Below are positions 1-8,482 of a stretch of DNA of 37,432 nucleotides, in pieces (the first letter of the stretch is position 1; each line of letters begins with the position of its first letter). The position numbers and the translations under genes were made by a program. The notes beneath the pieces are model-generated. The model made no database searches. It saw only the letters and a program-made list of their open reading frames with translations, and was not told the DNA's origin. Source of the DNA: Mycobacterium sp. 1423905.2 (lineage in GTDB: Bacteria > Actinomycetota > Actinomycetes > Mycobacteriales > Mycobacteriaceae); contig NZ_LZLE01000311.1 in NCBI RefSeq assembly GCF_001673155.1, positions 1-37,432 of the forward strand, in the 5' to 3' direction.

Positions 1-1790
1 GAAAGCGCTACCTGGAACGCTTCGAGGACCGGGTGGTCATGGTCTCGCTGACGCTGGCCGCCGGCGACACCGCGCTGGCCGAGAAGTTGGTCGACGAGAT
101 CATCGACGGCCGGTTCCAGCCGGCTACGCCCACGTTCCTGAATTCGGGTAAGAAGCAGCGCGGTGAGCCGGTGAGCTGTTTCCTGCTGCGCATCGAGGAC
201 AACATGGAGTCGATCGGTCGGTCGATCAACTCGGCGCTGCAGCTGTCCAAGCGCGGCGGGGGAGTGGCGCTGCTGCTGAGCAACATTCGCGAGCACGGCG
301 CGCCGATCAAGAACATCGAGAACCAGTCCTCGGGTGTCATCCCGATCATGAAACTGCTCGAGGACTCCTTCTCCTACGCCAACCAGCTGGGTGCGCGCCA
401 GGGCGCCGGCGCGGTCTACCTGCACGCGCATCACCCGGACATCTACCGCTTCCTGGACACCAAACGGGAAAACGCCGACGAGAAGATCCGGATCAAGACG
501 CTGAGCCTGGGCGTGGTGATTCCCGACATCACCTTCGAACTGGCAAAGCGCAACGACGACATGTACCTGTTCTCGCCCTATGACGTCGAGCGAGTCTATG
601 GCGTGGGCTTCGCCGACATCTCGGTGACCGAGAAGTACTACGAGATGGTCGACGACCCGCGCATCCGCAAGACGAAGATCAAGGCGCGCGAGTTCTTCCA
701 GACGCTCGCCGAATTGCAGTTCGAGTCCGGCTACCCGTACATCATGTTCGAGGACACGGTGAACCGGGCCAACCCCATCGACGGCAAGATCACCCACTCC
801 AACCTGTGCTCGGAGATCCTGCAGGTGTCCACGCCCTCGTTGTTCAACGAGGACCTGTCGTATGCCAAAGTCGGCAAGGACATTTCGTGCAACCTCGGGT
901 CGCTCAACATTGCCAAGACGATGGATTCGCCCGACTTCGCTCAGACCATCGAGGTGGCGATCCGCGCGCTGACCGCGGTGAGCGATCAGACGCACATCTC
1001 CTCGGTGCCCTCAATCGAGCAGGGCAACAACGAGTCTCACGCCATCGGCCTCGGGCAGATGAACCTGCACGGCTATCTGGCTCGCGCGGGTGTGTTCTAC
1101 GGTTCGGAAGAAGGCGTCGACTTCACCAACATTTACTTCTACACCGTGCTCTATCACGCGCTGCGGGCGTCCAACCGCATCGCGATCGAACGCGGCAGCC
1201 ACTTCAAGGGTTTCGAGCGGTCCAAGTACGCGTCGGGGGAGTTCTTCGACAAGTACACCGAGCAGGTGTGGGAGCCCAAGACCGACAAGGTCCGCCAGCT
1301 TTTCGCCGATTCGGGCATCCGGATCCCGACGCGGGACGACTGGAAGCGGCTCAAGGAGTCGGTGCAAGCACACGGCATCTACAACCAGAACCTGCAGGCG
1401 GTGCCGCCCACTGGATCGATCTCCTACATCAACCATTCGACGAGCTCGATTCACCCGATCGTGTCCAAGGTGGAGATCCGCAAGGAGGGCAAGATCGGGC
1501 GGGTCTACTACCCGGCGCCCTACATGACCAACGACAACCTGGAGTACTACCAGGACGCCTACGAGATCGGCTACGAAAAGATCATCGACACCTACGCCGC
1601 GGCCACACAGCATGTGGATCAAGGGCTTTCGTTGACGCTGTTCTTCAAGGACACCGCAACCACCCGCGATGTGAATAAGGCGCAGATCTACGCCTGGCGC
1701 AAAGGCATCAAGACGCTCTACTACATCCGGCTGCGTCAGATGGCGCTGGAAGGCACCGAGGTCGAGGGCTGCGTCTCCTGCATGTTGTGA
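1..1790 (+). CDS. nrdE: Class Ib ribonucleotide reductase large subunit NrdE (5' end outside window)
   Basis: Reduces ribonucleoside diphosphates to deoxyribonucleotides together with NrdF and NrdH. The reading frame is open from base 3 to the TGA at 1788-1790, so the N-terminus lies upstream; about 595 residues are visible against roughly 720 in the family. Class hallmarks are present: the first redox cysteine in EPVSCFLL (about nt 165-190), the thiyl-radical loop SNLCSEI (about 800-820), the second redox cysteine in SCNLGSLN (about 885-908), the radical-transfer tyrosines in YYIRLRQ (about 1720-1740) and the C-terminal CVSC shuttle cysteines just before the stop. It converges on a TetR gene one base away. 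The partner nrdF2 lies 7.9 kb downstream rather than adjacent, as in M. tuberculosis. Identification is secure. Confidence 0.98.
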   Translation, partial: KRYLERFEDRVVMVSLTLAAGDTALAEKLVDEIIDGRFQPATPTFLNSGKKQRGEPVSCFLLRIEDNMESIGRSINSALQLSKRGGGVALLLSNIREHGAPIKNIENQSSGVIPIMKLLEDSFSYANQLGARQGAGAVYLHAHHPDIYRFLDTKRENADEKIRIKTLSLGVVIPDITFELAKRNDDMYLFSPYDVERVYGVGFADISVTEKYYEMVDDPRIRKTKIKAREFFQTLAELQFESGYPYIMFEDTVNRANPIDGKITHSNLCSEILQVSTPSLFNEDLSYAKVGKDISCNLGSLNIAKTMDSPDFAQTIEVAIRALTAVSDQTHISSVPSIEQGNNESHAIGLGQMNLHGYLARAGVFYGSEEGVDFTNIYFYTVLYHALRASNRIAIERGSHFKGFERSKYASGEFFDKYTEQVWEPKTDKVRQLFADSGIRIPTRDDWKRLKESVQAHGIYNQNLQAVPPTGSISYINHSTSSIHPIVSKVEIRKEGKIGRVYYPAPYMTNDNLEYYQDAYEIGYEKIIDTYAAATQHVDQGLSLTLFFKDTATTRDVNKAQIYAWRKGIKTLYYIRLRQMALEGTEVEGCVSCML

Positions 1791-1791
1791 G

Positions 1792-2367
1792 TCACCGGCC
1801 GATGAACTGTTGGACGAGCAGCTGAAGCCGTTGCGACTCATGGTCGGGGCGTAAACGCCCGTTGCGGCCGAGGGTAGCCAGTCCGTGCAGCGCGGCCCAT
1901 AACACCTCGGTGAGGGCGTCCGCATCTCGCTGGCCGGCGACGAGCCCGACCGCCTGGTGTAACTCGTCGAAGGCCGCTGTCAGCTGAGGGGGTGTGTCCT
2001 CGGCGGCGAAGCGCAAAGTGGTGGCACGGGTGAACATCGCGTCGTAAACGGCGGGATTGTCGCGGGCGAAGTCCAGGTACGCGCCGGCAACACTGGTCAG
2101 CGCGTCGCTGGCCGCGCCGCCGCGCCCGCGGGCGACCCGAATCTCCTCGGCGAGTTCGCCGAACCCGTCGACGGCGATGGCATCGGCGATCTGTTCCATG
2201 CCGGCGAAGTGCTTGTACAGCACGGGCTGGCTGTATTCGATCTCGGTGGACAGCCGACGGGTGGTGACGGCATCCCACCCTTCGGCCTCGGCCAGCTTGC
2301 GAGCCGTCGCGATGATCAGCTTTCGGCGCGCGGACCGCTCCCGCTCCCGTCGATGCTCTATGGCCAT
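1792..2367 (-). CDS. TetR/AcrR-family transcriptional regulator with WHG-type C-terminal domain
   Basis: A 191-residue one-component repressor-like protein. The start MAIEHRRERERSARR at 2367 is chosen because the basic stretch and the first helix of the TetR DNA-binding domain begin there; an in-frame upstream start at 2391 would add eight residues. The helix-turn-helix spans about residues 15-60 (AEAEGWDAVTTRRLSTEIEY, then QPVLYKHFAG). The C-terminal half has the WAALHGLATL signature seen in WHG/TetR_C ligand-binding domains. It is divergent from the membrane protein gene at 2468, and the intervening 100 bp holds repeated TAGC/GCTA palindromes, so autoregulation and control of the divergent operon are likely. 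The ligand is unknown. The family call is firm; the regulon is inference. Confidence 0.9.
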   Translation of the reverse strand: MAIEHRRERERSARRKLIIATARKLAEAEGWDAVTTRRLSTEIEYSQPVLYKHFAGMEQIADAIAVDGFGELAEEIRVARGRGGAASDALTSVAGAYLDFARDNPAVYDAMFTRATTLRFAAEDTPPQLTAAFDELHQAVGLVAGQRDADALTEVLWAALHGLATLGRNGRLRPDHESQRLQLLVQQFIGR

Positions 2368-2385
2368 GCCCAAAGGTATCACGGC

Positions 2386-2441
2386 TAGCAAATCTAGCGT
2401 TGCTATTGACGCCGTTTGTGTCAGAGGTTAGCGTTGCTAGC
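2386..2441. promoter_or_regulatory. Divergent promoter with repeated palindromic operator-like sites
   Basis: Between the TetR gene and the DUF1772-like gene the sequence TAGCAA (2386-2391), eight bases, TTGCTA (2400-2405) forms a perfect inverted repeat. The element TAGCGTTGCTA occurs twice, at 2395-2405 and 2429-2439, each itself a palindrome with a GTT centre. A TTGACG at 2406-2411 and TAGCGT at 2429-2434 are 17 bases apart and could be the -35 and -10 of the rightward promoter, so both palindromes would overlap the promoter. This is seen directly; binding by the adjacent TetR protein is inferred. Confidence 0.6.
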
Positions 2442-2467
2442 ACTTACCGAACGAAGGGATTTGGGAC

Positions 2468-2944
2468 ATGGAACTAGACGTCATCACTCGGATCGCCGCG
2501 CTCATTGCGCTGCTGGGTACCGCCGTGGTTTACGGCACCGACGTGTTCTGCGCGATCGTGCTACAGCCCGCCTTGGCGTCCGTGGACGACCGGGCCTTGG
2601 TCTCGGTCATGGGCAGCCTGCACCGATACGGAGACCGGCGGATGCCGGTGCCAGGGGTGCTCGGAATCGTCGCCACCGGGGCATGCATGGTGCTGGCCAT
2701 GGTCGCCGGGCACTGGACGCAGACCATCGCGGCGGGCGTCGCGCTTGTGCTGTTGTTGGTGTGGATCGCGCTTTACACACAAGTAAGCAAACCCATCAAC
2801 CGACAATTGACGGCCGCCGCTGACGCGAACCGTCTGCTACCCAACGGACGTGCGCTGCAGGCGAACTGGGACCGAATCATCGGTGCCCGCGCAACGCTGC
2901 AAGGCCTCGCAGTGGTCGCCTTGTCCGCGGTGCTCGTGGCCTGA
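2468..2944 (+). CDS. Multi-pass membrane protein, DUF1772 (anthrone oxygenase-like) family
   Basis: A 158-residue protein with four hydrophobic segments (about residues 7-30, 60-82, 85-107 and 142-158). The VSKPINRQL segment after the third helix and the later ANWDRIIGAR resemble the conserved N-P-x-N and W-x-x-x-N/R positions of DUF1772 proteins, a family with anthrone-oxygenase-like members of mostly untested function. The start is supported by AAGGGA upstream. It is first in a plus-strand set with a NIPSNAP protein and a DUF4267 membrane protein, downstream of the TetR-controlled divergent promoter. A role in handling a lipophilic or aromatic compound fits the neighbours but is not shown. 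Confidence 0.75.
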   Translation: MELDVITRIAALIALLGTAVVYGTDVFCAIVLQPALASVDDRALVSVMGSLHRYGDRRMPVPGVLGIVATGACMVLAMVAGHWTQTIAAGVALVLLLVWIALYTQVSKPINRQLTAAADANRLLPNGRALQANWDRIIGARATLQGLAVVALSAVLVA

Positions 2945-2979
2945 CGGCCTAGTCGCCAACCGACACACGGAGCACTTCG

Positions 2980-3297
2980 ATGTTTCAGCTCAGGATCTAT
3001 ACGCTGCGATCACCAGAAGCCTTGCAACGGTATGCAACTGTGCACTGGGCTCGCCACCTGGTTACCTTCCCGACCTTCGGGGTCACCACCCACGGGGTAT
3101 GGACCGAACGAAGCGGCGGTGCGAATCGTCTTGTCGCCCTGATCCGCTACCCACCGGGCGTTGACCCCGAACAACTCAGCCGGCAAGTCATGACCAGCCC
3201 AGAATTCGCCGCCGATATGACCGGCTTCAACGTCGACGAGATCGTCGACGTCCAATCCGTACCCCTTGACCCGACACCGTTCTCACCAATCCACTAA
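2980..3297 (+). CDS. NIPSNAP family protein
   Basis: A 105-residue protein opening with MFQLRIYTLR, the typical first beta strand of NIPSNAP proteins, followed by ALQRYATVHWARHL and a second half that repeats the alpha/beta ferredoxin-like pattern. These are dimeric alpha-beta barrel proteins, often encoded beside oxidoreductases; a few act on small aromatic or aldehyde substrates, most are uncharacterised. It lies 35 bases after the DUF1772-like gene and 19 bases before the DUF4267 gene, so co-transcription is likely. There is a CGGAG ribosome site ahead of the ATG. No catalytic residue can be assigned. Confidence 0.85.
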   Translation: MFQLRIYTLRSPEALQRYATVHWARHLVTFPTFGVTTHGVWTERSGGANRLVALIRYPPGVDPEQLSRQVMTSPEFAADMTGFNVDEIVDVQSVPLDPTPFSPIH

Positions 3298-3316
3298 CGC
3301 ACCAGGAGCGCACGAT

Positions 3317-3697
3317 ATGACTACCACCGCAGTCGCTTACACGCTGGCTGGACTCGTCGCCGCGGGCATCATCTTCATCGGGGCTCGATTCATCGTCGCG
3401 CCGCGCGTCGCCGCCGCCGGCTACGGCGTCGCGCAAGATCTCGCCGGGCCCGCTGCACGCGCCTATCTGAGTGTCAAGGGCATTCGCGACATCGCATCGG
3501 GGCTATTCGTCTTTATCCTGATGGCCGCGGGCGCGACCCACGTGCTGGGCTGGGTGATATTGGCCGCCACAATCATTCCGCTCGCCGACGCGGCCATCGT
3601 GCTGGGCAACGGCGGCCCCAGGTCCATTGCGCTGGGGGTGCATGGGGTGACCGCGGCCGTAATGCTGGTCACCGCCGCGCTTCTGCTCGCGTTCTGA
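3317..3697 (+). CDS. DUF4267 domain membrane protein
   Basis: A 126-residue protein with four predicted transmembrane segments (about residues 7-28, 58-78, 80-98 and 105-126) and little soluble sequence. The order of helices with AYLSVKGIRDIASGLF between the first and second matches DUF4267, a small membrane family of unknown function often found near TetR regulators. The ATG at 3317 is chosen over an in-frame start at 3266 because AGGAG at 3304-3308 sits eight bases upstream and the upstream residues overlap the NIPSNAP gene. It is the last of three closely spaced genes; a 216-base gap follows. Confidence 0.82.
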   Translation: MTTTAVAYTLAGLVAAGIIFIGARFIVAPRVAAAGYGVAQDLAGPAARAYLSVKGIRDIASGLFVFILMAAGATHVLGWVILAATIIPLADAAIVLGNGGPRSIALGVHGVTAAVMLVTAALLLAF

Positions 3698-3856
3698 TGG
3701 GGAAGACCTGCGGCGGCCATGATGGCGTTGGTCTGCGGTGACGTGTAAAAGGTAGGGCAGATGGGGTCGTTCATCACACCTGCGATCACCCACCTGCCTA
3801 TGCCAATGTCGCATTCCGTGGACAAAACGGCTCAACAGTCGTAGGTGAGGTGCACC

Positions 3857-3866
3857 GCACGCGTGC
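3857..3866. promoter_or_regulatory. Perfect 10-bp palindrome upstream of the MDR oxidoreductase
   Basis: GCACGCGTGC lies 48 bases before the start codon of the oxidoreductase, in the 216-base gap that separates it from the DUF4267 gene. It may mark a second promoter for the oxidoreductase pair. Short GC-rich palindromes arise by chance in this genome, so this is only a candidate. Confidence 0.25.
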
Positions 3867-3913
3867 AGTCTTGAGAATGACCGGAGCCGGGACCGATAGG
3901 GGGTGACACCGCC

Positions 3914-4840
3914 GTGCAAGCGATTACCGCACGCGACCGCGCTGCCGGTATTCGTGGGCTTTCGCTAGCCGAAATGCCCTACCCGCATGCCGCAGAGAAC
4001 GACGTCATCGTGCGAGTCCATGCCGCCGGCTTCACCCCCGGTGAACTCGACTGGCCCGCAACGTGGACCGACCGGGCGGGGCACGAACGGGCCCCGAGCA
4101 TCCCAGGACATGAAGTCTCCGGCGTCATTGCCGAGTTGGGCTACGGCACCACCGGATTCACCGTTGGTCAGCGAGTCTTCGGCATCACCGACTGGGCCCG
4201 TAACGGCTCACTCGCGGAATATGTTGCGGTAGAGGCACGTAACCTCGCGCCGTTATCCGCCGAGATCGACCACACGGTGGCAGCCGCATCGGTGATTTCC
4301 GGACTGACCGCGTGGCAAGGGCTCTTCGACCACGCCCATCTCGTCACTGGCCAAACGGTCTTGATTCACGGCGCCGCCGGCGCCGTCGGTTCGTTCGCGG
4401 TGCAACTGGCTCGCGGCGCCGGAGCGCGCGTCATCGGCAGCGGCCGTGCCGCCCACCGGGACACCGTGCTGAGTCTGGGGGCTGACGCTTTCCTGGACCT
4501 GCAGGGGGAACGGCTCGAGGACGTCGGTCCGGTCGACGTGGTATTCGACGTGATCGGCGGTGAAGTCCTCGAGCGTTCAGCGCATTTGGTGCGACCCGGC
4601 GGTGCGCTGATCACGATCGCTGAACCACCGCACGTGCAACCCGAGCGCGCACGCGCGATCTTCTTCGTCGTCGAACCCGACCGGGTCCAGCTGGCAGCGC
4701 TGGAACGTCAGCTGCGTGACGGCCGGTTGCGCCCGATCGTCGGGGCGGTCTGTTCCTTGGCCGAAGCGCCCGCCGCGTTCGGCCCTTCGTCCGGCGGCCG
4801 CGGCAAGACCATCGTCGCGGTTATTGATGACGGTGCCTGA
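3914..4840 (+). CDS. NADP-dependent MDR-family oxidoreductase (quinone oxidoreductase-like)
   Basis: A 308-residue medium-chain dehydrogenase/reductase. The N-terminal GroES-like domain includes PSIPGHEVSGVIAELG (about residues 61-76). The nucleotide-binding motif HGAAGAVGS lies at 152-160 and is followed by a Rossmann fold. Cysteine zinc ligands are absent, as expected for the zinc-independent quinone-reductase branch. The start is GTG at 3914. The stop TGA at 4838-4840 is one base before the ATG of the LLM oxidoreductase, indicating coupling. The substrate is unknown; reduction of an enone or quinone-type intermediate in the same pathway as the F420 enzyme is a reasonable guess. Confidence 0.9.
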   Translation: MQAITARDRAAGIRGLSLAEMPYPHAAENDVIVRVHAAGFTPGELDWPATWTDRAGHERAPSIPGHEVSGVIAELGYGTTGFTVGQRVFGITDWARNGSLAEYVAVEARNLAPLSAEIDHTVAAASVISGLTAWQGLFDHAHLVTGQTVLIHGAAGAVGSFAVQLARGAGARVIGSGRAAHRDTVLSLGADAFLDLQGERLEDVGPVDVVFDVIGGEVLERSAHLVRPGGALITIAEPPHVQPERARAIFFVVEPDRVQLAALERQLRDGRLRPIVGAVCSLAEAPAAFGPSSGGRGKTIVAVIDDGA

Positions 4841-4841
4841 G

Positions 4842-5795
4842 ATGAAACTCGGACTTCGCCTGCCGCAGCGACTCGGAGTCGACCTACGACACGACGTGGT
4901 CGAAGCGGCCAGAACGGCAGAAGCGGCCGGATACGCGAGTCTGTGGACATACGAACGGCTGCTCTTCCCGGAGGCACCCATCGAACCGTATGCCGGATCG
5001 GACGTGCCCTGGCCCAAGCATTCCCGACAAGCCGCCGACCCCCTGGCAATCCTGGCCGCCGCGGCGGTGGCGACGGAGAAGGTGCGGCTGGGTACGTCGG
5101 TATTGGTGGCTGCCCTGCACACACCCATCCAGCTCGCCAAGGCGCTGGCGACGATCGATCAAATCAGCGGCGGCCGAGTGGTCGCCGGCATGGCCACCGG
5201 CTGGGCGACCGATGAACTGCAGGCGGCCGGTGCCACCCGGGCGGACCGTGGCCGTTTCCTCGACGAGACGCTCGATGTCTTCGACGCCGTGTGGGGGCCC
5301 GACCCAGTGACCTTCCAGAGCCCGCGCGTCATCATTGCCAACGCCGCGGTCCTGCCCAAGCCAGTGTCGAAGATTCCGGTGTTGTTGGGCGGCGGTGGCA
5401 GCAATCTGGGCCGCAGCACCAGTTCCAAGGCCGTGCAGCGCATTGCCACACGCGCGGACGGCTGGCTGCCGGTGCTCACCACGCCTGGCCCGGCCGGCGC
5501 GGCACACCTGCGCGAGAGCTGGGACCGTATCCGGCAGCTGGCTTCCGACCACGGCCGGGACCCGAGCCGGATGGAGATGGTCGTGGTCGGCAATGTCACG
5601 TTGACCGACCGTCCGGCCGGGCCGGACCGATCCGCGTTCGTCGGCACTCTCGACCAAGTCCTCGACGATGTCCACACGGCTGCCGACGCCGGCGCTGACG
5701 AGTTGATCGTCGACCTGAATCTGCAGGACTGGTTCGTCAACACTCAGCAGATGCTCGAAGCGGCAGTGACAATCCGCGAAAAGGCCACCGCATGA
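4842..5795 (+). CDS. LLM-class F420-dependent oxidoreductase
   Basis: A 317-residue luciferase-like TIM-barrel protein. It begins MKLGLRLPQ, typical of the F420-dependent branch, and carries RTAEAAGYASLWTYERL in the first helix, the KVRLGTSVLV strand and the QISGGRVVAGMATGW motif. These enzymes use the deazaflavin F420, a cofactor of mycobacteria, to oxidise or reduce small molecules. The ATG at 4842 is preferred for its fit to the family and its coupling with the preceding stop; an in-frame ATG at 4827 would add five residues. It is the last gene of the cassette. FMN rather than F420 use cannot be excluded from sequence alone. Confidence 0.9.
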   Translation: MKLGLRLPQRLGVDLRHDVVEAARTAEAAGYASLWTYERLLFPEAPIEPYAGSDVPWPKHSRQAADPLAILAAAAVATEKVRLGTSVLVAALHTPIQLAKALATIDQISGGRVVAGMATGWATDELQAAGATRADRGRFLDETLDVFDAVWGPDPVTFQSPRVIIANAAVLPKPVSKIPVLLGGGGSNLGRSTSSKAVQRIATRADGWLPVLTTPGPAGAAHLRESWDRIRQLASDHGRDPSRMEMVVVGNVTLTDRPAGPDRSAFVGTLDQVLDDVHTAADAGADELIVDLNLQDWFVNTQQMLEAAVTIREKATA

Positions 5796-6004
5796 TGATT
5801 GCCGGGTTGCGCATGCGCCCGGAGATGTCGGATCTCGACGAAGCGACCGGTGTCTCCGTTGAAACCTCGGCCGGTTCGCGGCCGGTTACCGCCGGCAGTT
5901 CGGTCGCTCACCCAGCGCGGTCCTGCGTGCGTCATAGGGCCGGCGCGAACGGGTGCCGAAAGCGCTGAGGCAACTGCCCAGGTCAGCCCGGCCCGCGCGG
6001 TAAG

Positions 6005-6754
6005 GTGCTTGACGTGGTGAGAATTCCCCGACCGCACCCCGGCGCCGCCGCCGGAGTAAAAGTCGACGCGCGCAGCGAGCGTTGGCGCGAGCACCGCAAG
6101 AAGGTGCGCGGCGAGATCGTCGAAGCTGCGTTTCGCGCCATCGATCGGCTCGGGCCCGAACTCAGCGTCCGCGAGATCGCAGAAGAAGCCGGCACCGCCA
6201 AACCCAAGATCTACCGGCACTTCGCCGACAAGTCCGATCTGTTCGTCGCCATCGGCGAACGACTGCGAGACATGCTCTGGGCGGCGATCTTCCCCTCGAT
6301 CAATCTGGCCACCGACTCCGCGCGCGAGGTCATCCGCCGCAGCGTGGAGGAGTACGTCAACCTGGTTGACCAGCATCCCAACGTGCTGCGGGTTTTCATT
6401 CAGGGGCGCTCGGCCAAGCAGTCGGAAGCCACCGTCCGCACCCTCAACGAAGGCCGCGAAATCACGCTGACCTTCGCCGACCTGTTCAGCAACGAATTGC
6501 GCGACATGGACCTCAATCGGGCCGCGCTCGAGCTGGCGGCGCACAGCGCCTTCGGAGCGGCCGCATCGGCCACCGAATGGTGGTTGGGTCCCGACCCGGA
6601 CAGCCCGCGGCGGATGTCCAGGGAGCAGTTCGTGGCGCACTTGGCCACCATCATGATGGGGGTCATCGTCGGCACCGCCGAGACGCTAGGGATCACTATG
6701 GACGCCGACCGCCCGATTCACGACGCGGTGACCGTCAACCACGCCGCCAGCTAA
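6005..6754 (+). CDS. TetR-family regulator paired with a flavin monooxygenase (Rv3050c-like)
   Basis: A 249-residue regulator. The TetR DNA-binding domain lies at about residues 25-75, with SVREIAEEAGTAKPKIYRHF as its helix-turn-helix. The C-terminal domain is helical with EWWLGPD near residue 198. The start is taken as GTG 6005; GTG 6017 is equally possible and changes only four residues. It matches the position of Rv3050c, next to the Rv3049c-type monooxygenase in M. tuberculosis. A perfect 20-bp inverted repeat sits between this gene and the monooxygenase start, suggesting that it controls the monooxygenase. Effector unknown. Confidence 0.88.
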   Translation: MLDVVRIPRPHPGAAAGVKVDARSERWREHRKKVRGEIVEAAFRAIDRLGPELSVREIAEEAGTAKPKIYRHFADKSDLFVAIGERLRDMLWAAIFPSINLATDSAREVIRRSVEEYVNLVDQHPNVLRVFIQGRSAKQSEATVRTLNEGREITLTFADLFSNELRDMDLNRAALELAAHSAFGAAASATEWWLGPDPDSPRRMSREQFVAHLATIMMGVIVGTAETLGITMDADRPIHDAVTVNHAAS

Positions 6755-6806
6755 GTGAGGCCGCGTTGACATCGCTGCGGGGATCGACAACACTCGATGA
6801 AATCCG

Positions 6807-6826
6807 ATACCCGGGGTACCGGGTAT
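6807..6826. promoter_or_regulatory. Perfect inverted repeat, probable TetR operator of the monooxygenase gene
   Basis: ATACCCGG, four bases (GGTA), CCGGGTAT: two perfect 8-bp arms, 68 bases upstream of the monooxygenase ATG and 52 bases after the TetR stop. Size and symmetry are those of TetR-family operators. No second copy was seen in the window. The symmetry is direct observation; binding by the adjacent regulator is inference. Confidence 0.65.
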
Positions 6827-6893
6827 TTCTGGGCGGTGCTGCGTCCACCGCACTCGACAGCTGACACCAGCCACAAAGGAAGACCCACCAACC

Positions 6894-8459
6894 ATGACCG
6901 ATGTCGCGACCCCGGCTACCGAAGTGGCCGACAAACCTCAGTCCGACAAGCCGCCGGTACATGCCCGAACCGTCATCATCGGCACCGGGTTCTCCGGGCT
7001 CGGCATGGCTATCGCGCTGCAGCAGCAGGGCGTGGACTTCGTCATCCTGGAAAAAGCCGACGACGTCGGCGGCACCTGGCGCGACAACAGCTATCCCGGC
7101 TGCGCGTGCGACATCCCGTCGCACCTGTACTCGTTCTCCTTCGAACCCAAGCCGGACTGGAAGAACCCGTTCTCCTATCAACCCGAGATCTGGGATTACC
7201 TCAAGGGCGTCACCGAGAAGTACGGACTGCGCCGCTACATCGAGTTCAACTCTCATGTCGACCGCGGTTATTGGGACGACGAGGAGTACCGCTGGCACGT
7301 ATTCACCACCGACGGGCGCGAATACGTTGCTCAGTTCCTGGTGTCGGGGGCCGGGGCGCTGCACATCCCGGCGTTCCCCGACATCGACGGTCGCGACGAA
7401 TTCGTCGGTGCCGCATTCCATTCCGCGGAATGGGACCACAGCGTCGACCTGACGGGCAAGCGGGTGGCCATCATCGGGACCGGCGCCAGCGCCATTCAGA
7501 TCGTGCCCGAGATCGTCGGCAAGGTCGCCGAACTTCAGCTCTACCAACGCACTCCGCCCTGGGTAGTACCCCGCGCCAACCCCGAAATTCCGGCGCGGTT
7601 GCGTACGGCGATGCAGAACGTTCCAGGGCTGCGCGCCCTGGTGCGGCTGGCGATCTACTGGGGTCAAGAGGCGCTCGCTTTCGGCATGACCAAGCGACCC
7701 AACGCCTTGAAATTCATTGAGGCCTACTGCAAGTACAACATCTGGCGCTCGGTGAAAGACCGCGAGCTGCGCCGCAAGTTGATCCCGAACTACCGCATCG
7801 GCTGTAAGCGAATCCTCAACTCCTCCACCTACTACCGCGCGGTGGCCAACCCGAAAACCCAGCTGATCACCGAGGGAATCAGCGAGATCACGCGCGACGG
7901 GATCGTCACGGTCGACGGAACGCACCGCCCGGCCGACGTGATCGTCTACGCCACCGGGTTCCACGTCACCGACTCCTACACCTACGTGCAGATCAAGGGC
8001 CGGCACGGCGAGGACCTGGTCGATCGGTGGAACCGGGAGGGCATCGGCGCGCACCGCGGAATCACCGTGGCGAACATGCCGAACCTGTTCTTCCTGTTGG
8101 GGCCCAACACCGGACTGGGGCACAACTCCGTGGTGTTCATGATCGAATCGCAGATCCGCTATGTCGCCGATGCGATCAAGACCTGCGACAAGTTAGGTGC
8201 CCAGGCGCTGGCACCCACGCGAGCCGCCCAGGACAGCTTCAACGACGAACTGCAAGATAAGCTCACCGACTCGGTGTGGAACAGCGGTGGTTGCAGCAGC
8301 TGGTATCTCGACGAGCACGGCAGGAACACCGTCCTGTGGGGCGGCTACACCTGGCAATACTGGATGACCACCCGCAAGATTGCCCTTGCCGAGTACGAGT
8401 TCCTCGGAGTGGGCAAGGGCAAGTCGAAGAAACGCAAAGCAATTCGCGCGGCGAGTTAG
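6894..8459 (+). CDS. Flavin-containing Baeyer-Villiger-type monooxygenase (Rv3049c-like)
   Basis: A 521-residue class B flavoprotein monooxygenase. The FAD Rossmann motif GTGFSG lies at residues 30-35. The Baeyer-Villiger fingerprint F-x-G-x3-H-x3-W appears as FVGAAFHSAEWD at 170-181, with Asp in place of the more common final Pro. The NADPH Rossmann motif GTGASA lies at 195-200. Enzymes of this type insert oxygen beside a ketone or oxidise sulfur and nitrogen; mycobacterial members also include prodrug activators. The start is ATG 6894 with AAGGAAG upstream. The lysine-rich C-terminus (KGKSKKRK) is unusual for the fold and probably flexible. The family is certain, the substrate is not. Confidence 0.93.
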   Translation: MTDVATPATEVADKPQSDKPPVHARTVIIGTGFSGLGMAIALQQQGVDFVILEKADDVGGTWRDNSYPGCACDIPSHLYSFSFEPKPDWKNPFSYQPEIWDYLKGVTEKYGLRRYIEFNSHVDRGYWDDEEYRWHVFTTDGREYVAQFLVSGAGALHIPAFPDIDGRDEFVGAAFHSAEWDHSVDLTGKRVAIIGTGASAIQIVPEIVGKVAELQLYQRTPPWVVPRANPEIPARLRTAMQNVPGLRALVRLAIYWGQEALAFGMTKRPNALKFIEAYCKYNIWRSVKDRELRRKLIPNYRIGCKRILNSSTYYRAVANPKTQLITEGISEITRDGIVTVDGTHRPADVIVYATGFHVTDSYTYVQIKGRHGEDLVDRWNREGIGAHRGITVANMPNLFFLLGPNTGLGHNSVVFMIESQIRYVADAIKTCDKLGAQALAPTRAAQDSFNDELQDKLTDSVWNSGGCSSWYLDEHGRNTVLWGGYTWQYWMTTRKIALAEYEFLGVGKGKSKKRKAIRAAS

Positions 8460-8482
8460 GGCCGAGCGGGTACTACCCGCTA

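Noticed and set aside
3698..3856. Minus-strand frame in the gap after the DUF4267 gene
   Set aside because: It runs antisense into the DUF4267 gene, has no ribosome site and no family resemblance.
5796..6004. Possible small gene in the 209-base gap before the second TetR gene
   Set aside because: The only frames are short, lack a ribosome site and show no recognisable protein features.
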